Source of the DNA: Clostridiales bacterium
GTDB lineage: Bacteria > Bacillota_B > Dehalobacteriia > UBA4068
DNA: 6,083 nt
Assembly: GCA_009782975.1 (NCBI GenBank)
Contig: WRIA01000040.1
Location: 1 to 6,083 of the forward strand
Direction: 5' to 3'
Below the pieces are notes generated by a model. It worked only from the letters and a program-made list of their open reading frames with translations. It was not told where the DNA came from and did not search any database. This document shows positions 1 to 6,083 of the stretch, piece after piece. Numbering within the stretch: the stretch's first letter is position 1; each line of letters opens with the position of its first letter. A program made the position numbers and the translations under genes.

Positions 1-3000
1 GGTATCATCGAAGGTAACGGTGGTAGTCACCCTAAGCGTTTCCCCCATTTTAAGGGTATCCGCGCTTAAACTGCGACTTATGTTTACCCCTTGGGGCAGG
101 GTTTTTTCCGTTTCCTCCAGCCCGCCGTAATAAAAGGCGCTATAGCCCACATTTCCCTGTTCTACCCTAAAATCCGCCGCCTGTAACTGCTGTTCTCCCA
201 ATTCCAGATACAACTGGGGCCTGTCGGCAAAGCTTACGTTTACGGTAGGTCCGTTTAAACTGTAGCTTAAGGCGGCGGCGCTTTCCGGCTTGGGATCATA
301 TTTATTTATATAGGTAGCGATCTCTAAAAGAGGCACATAAGTGGCAGAGCGTTGCTTGTTAAGATAAGCCAGCAAGCCCCGGTGGTCGGGATGGTTAAGC
401 AAGGTAGCCAGCATAGCGGCTCCGGCGGTGATAACGTAATCCCTGTGAGCGTCTTTGGCGGAGGCGAAGTAAAGGGTATCGCCGGCGCTTTTTAACGCGG
501 TACGGATATTTTTTTCGTACCACTCCCCGGCTGCGGCATGATCTCCCAGAAGCGCCAGGCCTATAGCCAGATGCAGCTTGTCCTCCGTTATAAAGGCTTC
601 GTCATCCCGCGCCTTGGCGAAGAAACCGCGCAACTCCAGCAGTATTGGCTCCCTAAGGGCCGCCAGCCCCATATAGGCGGCGCAGATATCCCCGGTAAGG
701 CTGTCTTCCGCCGTCAGCATACCCAAAAAATAATCCTTTAGCGCCGGGGCATTCAAAAACTGCCCTGCTACAGCAGCCGCCTTGGCCGTAAGCAGCGGGT
801 CTGTTTCCGCGTAAGGGAAAATACGCAGGCCATAACGCCAGGCGTTTATTTCCTCCGCCGAAATATCCGGGTCCTCCGCATAATAAGAATCGCCCTCCAG
901 CGCGTTAAGGCGCTTACCGGCAAGAGCGCGCACCAACAGCTGGTCGGCTCTTTGCCCGCCTGCAGCCAACAAATTGTAGAGCGTGTCGTAAAAAAGCCGG
1001 TTATCCATATCATAAAGGGTCAACCGCACAGGAAAGCGCCTGGCCTTAATATCAAGGCCGCCGCTTAAATCCCCGCTTTGGCTGCGATGAGTGACCAACA
1101 GGCTTTCCTCCACTTTTACCGGTAACTCCAAAGCGTCGCTGTAGCTGCCGCAGGCGGCCTTGATAAGCATGGTGTATTCTCCCGCGGGCAGCGGGTCGAA
1201 TACCACGGGCAAAAAATCCCCTGCCCCGGCTTGGGCTGTTTGGCTGCTTTCAACACCGGGGCCGTATAACCGCACCTCGTAGGAAACCGTATCGCCGCTT
1301 GTAATGGCGCTGCCCGCCCCCCGCAGGCTTAGTCCGACGCTTTCCCCTGCCAGGTAGCGCCCGTTAATCACCTGGTTAATAAAGAAGGGCAGGCCGCAAT
1401 AGATATTGGATATATCTTTGCCCACCAAAGGCATATTTACCGCGCCGTCATTTTTTTCGCAAAAGGCTATGCTGGTCAAACGCCAGGAGGTAAGGTTATC
1501 GGCCAGCCTGAACTTAACGGTGGCCAGCCCTTTTTCATCCGCCTGCCCGCTTAAAAAGGCCACGGTATCCACAAAATCCCGCCGCGTGTTTTCGCCGCCG
1601 CCTTCCCCACTTTCCGCCCCGCCATAAAAATCATAAGGCTGTTTATAGGATGCATATTGATTGTAATGGATATAAAAGCTGCTGTAAAGGCGGGGCAGCG
1701 GCTTTACTTCCTGATCCATAACCGCAAATGCCGCTTCATCCGCCACGCTTACCAGATAGCGGGCAGGTTGCCCATTACCGCCGCGATCCGTTATCTTCAA
1801 TTCCAGCGTTACCTCGTCGCCGGGGAGATAGCGTTCCTTATCCGGCTTTACATCTATTATAAGCTCGCTGTCCTGAAAGTGATAATAAAGCTCGGTGGAC
1901 CCCACGGTAAAGATATGACGCCCGTCGAAATATGCCCCCATAACCAGCACATTGGGGCTGTATTCCGGCAAAAATTCCAGGTCGAAACTTGCGGTATCCT
2001 TTACAGTATAACCGTGGAGTTTCTGACCCACCACCGTATAAAGCATACGCCCGGCGGCGGGAAGATAGCCGTTCTGATCGGTAAGACGTATGGATGCCCG
2101 TTCCTTAAGGCTGCGATAGGCGCTGCGGGAGTTGGAAAAATATTTGTTGCCGTCATATTCTTCTTCTATATAATTGCCGTACCTGGAAATATAACCCGCG
2201 TGACCGGTATCCAAATCCTGGGAAAAGGAGTAATTTTTGCTAAACACGTTCCAATTATAATAATATTCGTTAGGGGTGTAACAGGTTTCCGTCAACCGCT
2301 GACCATCCGGGGCGGCAACGCTTAATTCTATGTAGTAAAAGGCATGTTCGCCATCTGGATAAGGCAGCATTTCCGAGGTAAAGCGCCCATTCTCCGTATC
2401 CACGGAAAAGGTCATTACAGCGCTTTCCTTTCGCTCGTATTCGTAGCGGTCCACCGTTACCTTATTGATAAAATCGTAAAATTCACCTGTTTTATTGCGT
2501 ATATATTCCACCTTGTATAGTCTGGCTTCGCCGGTAAGCTCCGCCGTGCCGCCCTTTAACAGTTTTGTATCCCAACTTTTATTAAACTCCCCGCTATCAA
2601 CTGCGGTAAAATCGATGCCATAGCCTTTCACATTAAAGGTATAGCCTTCCTCACCGGTAATAAAACTGTTTTCCAGCATATAGTTGCTGGGGAAAATCAG
2701 CGCCTGCCGTTGACAATATGCCCTTTGATCTTCCGCGCCCTGGGTAAAAACATCCATATATGTGTAGCCCGGCCACCAGGATTCACCGGAGCGCAGGCTA
2801 AAAGACGCGTTACAGCGGCCGGCGGCATCGGTAACACCGCTTTGAGATTCCGTGCTATAGCCGCCGCTATATCCCCAACAGGAAAAACCCATATCTATAC
2901 CAACCGCCGGGGTGCCGTCAAAAAAACTGAGTTCCGCCTGGGCCTGTATGGTATCGCCTTTGCGGTAATAGGGCTTATCCAGGTCAAGCGCTACGGTATA

Positions 3001-4695
3001 GACAGGCTTTACATATTCCATAACGGTAAAATCAGCGGCGCACAAAAACCCGCCATCCAGGGTAAAGCGCAGCTCCTCCCAGCCGGAGGCCTGTTTTTCC
3101 AGCTTTATCTCTCCCGAAAAGGTACCGTCCGCATTAACATCTATCTTTATACCGTCAGGATAAAGACCGCCCGCGGTCCATTCCAGATCAAGACTGCCGG
3201 GGCGGGCCGCGCCGCTTATGCGGGGCAGCGCCATGCCCCAAAAACGTACCGTATCGTTGGGCTGGTAAGCCGCGCGGTCTGTGTAAACATATGTATAGTA
3301 TATTTTGCCCCAATGCTTATAGCTTTCGCCATATACATCCAAGTACGCACCATATTGTCTGTCTTTCATATCTATGCGCACCTGTTTCTTCCATATGGTA
3401 TCATAATGCCAATAATATTGCCGTTCTTTATCCGCATCCTGTTTAGGAGGGGGCACATCGAACAAAGCCACGCCGTTGTCATCGCTTACGGCTGCTAAAG
3501 AACCCACCCGTACACTTACCCCGGCCAGCGCACCGCCGGTGGCCGCATCGTTCAGCCACAACAGTAGCTGATTATTGGCGGTTTGGGCGTACAGGGAAAT
3601 ATCTGTTATCTGCAACAGCTTCTGCGTTCGCCGCCCTTGCACATAACCTTCGGAAATTACCTGCATATCCACCAGATACCAACCGGGCCCGGGGTTTTCC
3701 GGCAAAGGCAGATAAGCCATGTCGTAGGATTCGGCTGGTATAATCAACTGTGATTTAAAGCTGGCAACCTTATCCAGGCCATCTGTTGACACAGTATCTT
3801 TTTCTCCGGCTTCCTCCGCAGACAGATAAGCGTCCAGATCGGGGTAACGGTAAATATCCGCCTGAACATCCGCGCCGGCGAAACCTTCTCCGGCGTACAG
3901 CTTTACAAATACCGGGTCGAAGGTGGTAAAGGTCTCCGCAAGGCCGTCATAGGGGTAAAACCCGTAACGCCAGGAATCGCGGCCGCCTTCGCTGCGGAAG
4001 GAAAAGCTGACATCCTCTCCCAAGGTATCGCCGCTAAGACCGGGCAGACCGGCGGCCAGAGTAACGGTATAATCGGTATCGTATTCCATATCCCGGCCGG
4101 GTATAAAAACCACGGTGGTATCGTTGAAATGCTCAAAACGACCCGGCAAATCGGGAAAGACAGAAACATAAGCGGCGATATCCCCCACCGGCTGGGTAAA
4201 GGTGAGTTCTATGCCGCTGTTTACCGGCACCCAATAGCTGCCGTCCGCCGGATGCCGCTTATGCAGACGGAAAGTGTCCTTGGTCTGAAAAGCCCATGAC
4301 ACAGGGGGTTCATAACTGTTTTCCCTTAAAAGCACATTATAGACATAAGCGGGCCTCAGTGCTTCCTCCGGTTGCAGATAAAGTTCGTTTTCCGTGCGCT
4401 GTACCAGCGTAAATGATGTTTGTGGATCCAGGCTAAGACGGGAGGAAAGCTGCACGGCGCTAACAGGCTCGGAACTGATTATGATAAAGCCGCTATCTTG
4501 CTCTATGCCGGCCGGGCCATCTTTATCCGCCACTATATCCAGCCTAATTTGGGGCCTTTCTTCCGCGGGCAAGGGCGGCGTGTCTTCCGGTGCCGGCCCG
4601 GCATTATGTATTATAAGATAGGCGCAGACCGACACTACTGCCGCCGCGGCCGCAATGCTTATAATAAAGGGCAGGCGTTTTGTTTTGAATACCAT
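1..4695 (-). CDS. Alpha-2-macroglobulin-like membrane-anchored protein with N-terminal Ig-like domains, 3' end outside window
   Basis: The frame is open for 1565 codons from the ATG at 4695 to base 1 with no stop, so the C-terminus is missing. Bacterial A2M-like proteins sit in the cell envelope and are thought to trap or inhibit attacking proteases; that role is family knowledge. Seen: basic start (KTKR), one hydrophobic segment (residues 10-29), a Pro/Glu-rich linker (31-49), and two Ig-like domains (about 50-146 and 147-236, the second starting HPADG). MG-type domains follow with family signatures TDRAAYQPNDTV (472-483), KPVYTV with YYRKGDT (563-582), YLPGDE (956-961) and VSVADEA (982-988). 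The A2M-domain motif LADNLTSWR is at 1064-1072. A helical thioester-type domain spans about 1220-1450, then a receptor-binding-like beta region. The thioester Cys is absent: AAGGQ at 1244-1248. The start is fixed by a GGAGG site 9 nt upstream. Family assignment is firm; protease inhibition by this thioester-less member is inference. Confidence 0.93.
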   Translation of the reverse strand, partial: MVFKTKRLPFIISIAAAAAVVSVCAYLIIHNAGPAPEDTPPLPAEERPQIRLDIVADKDGPAGIEQDSGFIIISSEPVSAVQLSSRLSLDPQTSFTLVQRTENELYLQPEEALRPAYVYNVLLRENSYEPPVSWAFQTKDTFRLHKRHPADGSYWVPVNSGIELTFTQPVGDIAAYVSVFPDLPGRFEHFNDTTVVFIPGRDMEYDTDYTVTLAAGLPGLSGDTLGEDVSFSFRSEGGRDSWRYGFYPYDGLAETFTTFDPVFVKLYAGEGFAGADVQADIYRYPDLDAYLSAEEAGEKDTVSTDGLDKVASFKSQLIIPAESYDMAYLPLPENPGPGWYLVDMQVISEGYVQGRRTQKLLQITDISLYAQTANNQLLLWLNDAATGGALAGVSVRVGSLAAVSDDNGVALFDVPPPKQDADKERQYYWHYDTIWKKQVRIDMKDRQYGAYLDVYGESYKHWGKIYYTYVYTDRAAYQPNDTVRFWGMALPRISGAARPGSLDLEWTAGGLYPDGIKIDVNADGTFSGEIKLEKQASGWEELRFTLDGGFLCAADFTVMEYVKPVYTVALDLDKPYYRKGDTIQAQAELSFFDGTPAVGIDMGFSCWGYSGGYSTESQSGVTDAAGRCNASFSLRSGESWWPGYTYMDVFTQGAEDQRAYCQRQALIFPSNYMLENSFITGEEGYTFNVKGYGIDFTAVDSGEFNKSWDTKLLKGGTAELTGEARLYKVEYIRNKTGEFYDFINKVTVDRYEYERKESAVMTFSVDTENGRFTSEMLPYPDGEHAFYYIELSVAAPDGQRLTETCYTPNEYYYNWNVFSKNYSFSQDLDTGHAGYISRYGNYIEEEYDGNKYFSNSRSAYRSLKERASIRLTDQNGYLPAAGRMLYTVVGQKLHGYTVKDTASFDLEFLPEYSPNVLVMGAYFDGRHIFTVGSTELYYHFQDSELIIDVKPDKERYLPGDEVTLELKITDRGGNGQPARYLVSVADEAAFAVMDQEVKPLPRLYSSFYIHYNQYASYKQPYDFYGGAESGEGGGENTRRDFVDTVAFLSGQADEKGLATVKFRLADNLTSWRLTSIAFCEKNDGAVNMPLVGKDISNIYCGLPFFINQVINGRYLAGESVGLSLRGAGSAITSGDTVSYEVRLYGPGVESSQTAQAGAGDFLPVVFDPLPAGEYTMLIKAACGSYSDALELPVKVEESLLVTHRSQSGDLSGGLDIKARRFPVRLTLYDMDNRLFYDTLYNLLAAGGQRADQLLVRALAGKRLNALEGDSYYAEDPDISAEEINAWRYGLRIFPYAETDPLLTAKAAAVAGQFLNAPALKDYFLGMLTAEDSLTGDICAAYMGLAALREPILLELRGFFAKARDDEAFITEDKLHLAIGLALLGDHAAAGEWYEKNIRTALKSAGDTLYFASAKDAHRDYVITAGAAMLATLLNHPDHRGLLAYLNKQRSATYVPLLEIATYINKYDPKPESAAALSYSLNGPTVNVSFADRPQLYLELGEQQLQAADFRVEQGNVGYSAFYYGGLEETEKTLPQGVNISRSLSADTLKMGETLRVTTTVTFDDT
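4609..4668 (-). other. N-terminal signal-anchor segment of the A2M-like protein
   Basis: Codons 10-29 encode an uninterrupted hydrophobic stretch (FIISIAAAAAVVSVCAYLII) directly after a basic KTKR cluster, as in a Sec signal or type II membrane anchor. Cys24 lies in VVSVC, which does not fit the usual lipobox (L-A/S-G/A-C), and no convincing AxA cleavage site follows before the Pro-rich linker. I therefore favour an uncleaved anchor with the body of the protein outside the membrane, not a lipoprotein. This differs from the E. coli-type A2M, which is a lipoprotein (family knowledge). Confidence 0.65.
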
Positions 4696-4700
4696 ATAAT

Positions 4701-4710
4701 TCTTCCTCCC
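4701..4710 (-). promoter_or_regulatory. Ribosome binding site of the A2M-like gene
   Basis: The minus strand reads GGGAGGAAGA here, with the GGAGG core 9 nt before the ATG at 4695. No other ATG, GTG or TTG in that frame near it has a comparable site, so it decides the start and places the hydrophobic anchor at the very N-terminus. Confidence 0.85.
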
Positions 4711-4740
4711 GCATATAAAACTCAGCTAAACTACGATCAT

Positions 4741-4769
4741 AGTATATCACAAGAAAAATAACTATTCAA
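4741..4769 (-). promoter_or_regulatory. Sigma-A-type extended -10 promoter for the A2M-like gene
   Basis: On the minus strand TTGAAT (4769-4764) is followed by exactly 17 bp and then TATACT (4746-4741). TATACT matches the -10 consensus at 5 of 6 bases and TTGAAT matches the -35 at 4 of 6. TGA immediately before TATACT gives an extended -10 (TGn). The spacer is AT-rich. Transcription would begin near 4734, leaving a leader of about 40 nt. This supports independent transcription of the A2M-like gene; no operator was recognised. Confidence 0.7.
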
Positions 4770-4808
4770 TCTCTATTACCTTGGAAGTACACAGGATAAG
4801 ATACATAG

Positions 4809-4841
4809 AGGGGACAGACACAATATAAATGTCCGCCCCCT
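4809..4841 (-). repeat. REP-like palindrome / possible pyrB terminator hairpin
   Basis: Two 13-nt arms, AGGGGACAGACAC (4809-4821) and ATGTCCGCCCCCT (4829-4841), flank a 7-nt loop. Ten positions pair as Watson-Crick. The other three are A/C mismatches on the plus strand but G-U wobbles in minus-strand RNA, so a complete 13-bp stem forms only in the transcript running out of pyrB. It starts 32 nt after the pyrB stop. No U-tract follows (CTATGTATCTTATCC), so it is not a textbook intrinsic terminator; it could stabilise the pyrB 3' end or terminate weakly. From memory, GGGGACAGACAC...TGTCCGCCCC resembles dispersed palindromes linked to IS200-like (REP-associated) transposases in several bacterial genomes; this window has only one copy. 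Confidence 0.6.
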
Positions 4842-4873
4842 GATTAAAACTGATGACCGAAAACCCAAAACTG

Positions 4874-5854
4874 CTATTTTACGCTACCCGTTACCAGCGC
4901 CAACAAGGCCATACGCACCGGCACACCGTTGCCCGCCTGCTCAAAATAGACCGCCCCGACATACTCATCCACTTCAACCTCTATCTCGTTGACCCTGGGC
5001 AGAGGATGCAGCACTATAGCTCCCGGCCTGAACATCCCAATATGCCGCCCGCTCATTATAAACAGGTTCTTATTGCGCTCGTATTCCTCCTGGCTGGAAA
5101 AACGCTCCCGCTGTACACGGGTCATATAGATCATGTCGGCGTTTTTCACCGCGTGATCCAGATCGAAGCATTCCTCCACCTCTATGCCCATATCCCTTAT
5201 CTTGGCGATATGCTCTTCCGGCATACGCAACTCCTCCGGGGAGGCAAGGATTATTTTCTTTACATCAAATTTGGAGAGCGCGTCCAGCAGGGAGTGAGGC
5301 GCGCGTCCATATTTAAGATCGCCGCAAATGGCGTGTACCAGGCCGTCCAGCGTGCCTCTTCGCTTGTATATGGTATATACGTCCAGCAGGGCCTGGGTAG
5401 GATGCTCGCCGGAGCCGTCGCCGCCATTTATATAAGGCACTGTAGCGGCGCGGGCTATCTCGTGACGTACGCCTTTGATGGGGCTGCGGCAGGCGATAAC
5501 ATCACAGTAATAGTTGATGACGCGGATAGCGTCGTACATGGTTTCTCCCTTGGCTGTAGAGGAAGTTTGCATGGTAGGTGTTTCGCTTACCGTGATGACC
5601 TTTCCGCCCAGGCGCTCCATAGCGCATTCGAAGGACAGGCGGGTACGGGTGGAGGGCTCGAAGAACAATGACGCCATGACCTTACCTTTCATGTCGTCCA
5701 GCAGGCGTTTTTCCGCAAGGGCCGCGTCATAATAGGCCGCTGTCTGCATAATGGTCTGTAAATCCTCTTTACTAAGGCTCTCGATATCCATGATATTGCG
5801 ACATTTAAACGCATCCAAAGCCGCCTGTGCCGGTTTTCCGCTTGTTATAGCCAT
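4874..5854 (-). CDS. pyrB: Aspartate carbamoyltransferase catalytic subunit
   Basis: A complete 326-residue frame ending in TAG. It catalyses carbamoyl phosphate plus L-aspartate to N-carbamoyl-L-aspartate, the committed step of pyrimidine synthesis, in the cytoplasm. Seen: the carbamoyl-phosphate site FEPSTRTR (Ser68-Thr-Arg-Thr-Arg72); the mobile-loop pair Ser98 and Lys102 in SSTAKGE, equivalent to E. coli Ser80/Lys84; Arg123; HPTQ at 151-154; KYGRAPHSLL with Arg184 (E. coli Arg167); TRVQ at 246-249 for aspartate binding; and HPLPR at 283-287. All catalytic residues are present. It is about 15 residues longer at the N-terminus than typical chains. The start is supported by an AGGAGG site 7 nt upstream. 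The DLKYGR-HSLL signature is that of chains that assemble with regulatory PyrI, unlike the stand-alone Bacillus type, yet the next gene is not pyrI. I saw no PyrR-type attenuator. Confidence 0.98.
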   Translation of the reverse strand: MAITSGKPAQAALDAFKCRNIMDIESLSKEDLQTIMQTAAYYDAALAEKRLLDDMKGKVMASLFFEPSTRTRLSFECAMERLGGKVITVSETPTMQTSSTAKGETMYDAIRVINYYCDVIACRSPIKGVRHEIARAATVPYINGGDGSGEHPTQALLDVYTIYKRRGTLDGLVHAICGDLKYGRAPHSLLDALSKFDVKKIILASPEELRMPEEHIAKIRDMGIEVEECFDLDHAVKNADMIYMTRVQRERFSSQEEYERNKNLFIMSGRHIGMFRPGAIVLHPLPRVNEIEVEVDEYVGAVYFEQAGNGVPVRMALLALVTGSVK

Positions 5855-5860
5855 AAATCA

Positions 5861-5867
5861 TCCTCCT
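5861..5867 (-). promoter_or_regulatory. Ribosome binding site of pyrB
   Basis: The minus strand reads AGGAGGA, with the GGAGG core 7 nt before the ATG at 5854, a near-ideal site. It selects this ATG over the internal Met22 and so retains the N-terminal extension of PyrB. Confidence 0.88.
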
Positions 5868-5881
5868 GAAAATATATTATT

Positions 5882-5895
5882 CCTCCCCTTGGAGG
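5882..5895 (-). promoter_or_regulatory. Small CCTCC/GGAGG hairpin in the pyrB leader
   Basis: In the minus-strand transcript CCTCC (5895-5891), loop AAGG, and GGAGG (5886-5882) form a 5-bp GC-rich stem. The same CCTCC could instead pair with the pyrB Shine-Dalgarno AGGAGG (5867-5862), hiding it. The two pairings exclude each other. The short stems make a regulatory role only a possibility; the second GGAGG may simply be a decoy or standby ribosome site, as no start codon follows it at a suitable distance. Confidence 0.35.
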
Positions 5896-5911
5896 CTGCT
5901 GCATAATATTG

Positions 5912-6082
5912 TTATTCTGCGTTTTTTTGTTGTTTCCTGCAATATTGGATACAAAAATACGATACTGACTGGCAAACAACATTTTTGGGTCTTTCGGCCC
6001 ATGCGTTGAATGCTTGGCCGGTCAGGTAGTAAAGCAGCAGTATGGTAACGTTTCTGGTAGTATGGCAGTTGAGTAATCGACC
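5912..6082 (-). other. Unresolved leader / possible 3' end of an upstream gene
   Basis: One minus-strand frame is open from the window edge to TAA at 5914-5912 (56 codons, containing TILLLYYLTGQAFNAWAERP), and a second frame is open from the edge to TAA at 5879-5877. Neither product is recognised. The first could be the C-terminal tail of an upstream gene, but it is unusually rich in Cys for its length, and two overlapping open frames argue for chance. Only a weak promoter candidate is visible (TTGCCA, 18 bp, TATCCA). There is also a small stem, GGGCC-GAAA-GACCC, with one mismatch on this strand. Confidence 0.2.
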
Positions 6083-6083
6083 T

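Noticed and set aside
538..741. 67-codon plus-strand ORF
   Set aside because: Antisense shadow of the helical thioester-type domain of the A2M-like gene.
1657..3498. Plus-strand ORFs at 1657-2325 (222 codons) and 2710-3498 (262 codons)
   Set aside because: Both are antisense to the continuous A2M-like frame, which carries conserved family motifs through these stretches; the hydrophobic-looking products are by-products of codon usage.
3903..4169. 88-codon minus-strand ORF
   Set aside because: It is in a different frame inside the A2M-like gene, where the main frame encodes the second Ig-like domain, and it has no credible ribosome site.
4394..4761. Plus-strand ORFs 4394-4621 and 4420-4761
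   Set aside because: They are antisense to the N-terminal coding region, anchor segment and promoter of the A2M-like gene and overlap each other; no ribosome site or family resemblance is seen.
4853..5671. 272-codon plus-strand ORF antisense to pyrB
   Set aside because: It lies wholly across pyrB, whose catalytic motifs are all intact, and its translation has no recognisable family features and is rich in His, Tyr and Gln, as expected of an antisense shadow.
5987..6000. GGGTC-TTTC-GGCCC stem as a plus-strand terminator
   Set aside because: The stem is only 5 bp with one G-U pair and is not followed by a T-run, and there is no plus-strand gene to terminate.
1..6083. CRISPR array, tRNA or rRNA genes, or a defence-type gene cluster
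   Set aside because: No regularly spaced direct repeats, no cloverleaf-like or rRNA-like segments, and the coding space is fully used by pyrB and the A2M-like gene.

Overview
The window holds two minus-strand protein genes separated by a short regulatory interval. The right part (5854 down to 4874) is a complete pyrB, the catalytic chain of aspartate carbamoyltransferase. The left three quarters (4695 down to base 1) is one uninterrupted reading frame of 1565 codons. It encodes the N-terminal and central parts of a very large membrane-anchored bacterial alpha-2-macroglobulin (A2M)-like protein, and its C-terminus and stop lie beyond the window edge. Other open frames in the window are antisense or out-of-frame shadows of these two genes.

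Organism (inference): strong AGGAGG-type Shine-Dalgarno sites, a clear extended -10 promoter, roughly balanced base composition with frequent ATA isoleucine codons, and an A2M with N-terminal Ig-like domains together suggest a Bacillota member, possibly Clostridia or Negativicutes. I cannot name a genus.

Layout from transcription upstream to downstream (right to left): 6083-5855 is the pyrB leader, with an unresolved open frame at the edge and a CCTCC segment that could pair with either of two GGAGG motifs. Then comes pyrB. An intergenic stretch of about 180 bp follows, carrying a near-perfect hairpin that pairs fully only in the minus-strand transcript and resembles a dispersed REP-type palindrome. 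Next is a good sigma-A-type promoter, then the A2M-like gene. The promoter and hairpin imply that the A2M gene is its own transcription unit and not part of a pyr operon. I see no functional link between the genes: PyrB makes carbamoyl-aspartate in the cytoplasm, while the A2M-like protein should act outside the membrane.

The most notable points are that the A2M-like protein lacks the thioester Cys (AAGGQ stands where CGEQ is expected), that PyrB has the subtype usually paired with a PyrI regulatory chain but has no pyrI next to it, and the strand-asymmetric hairpin. I found no evidence of an entirely new multi-gene system.
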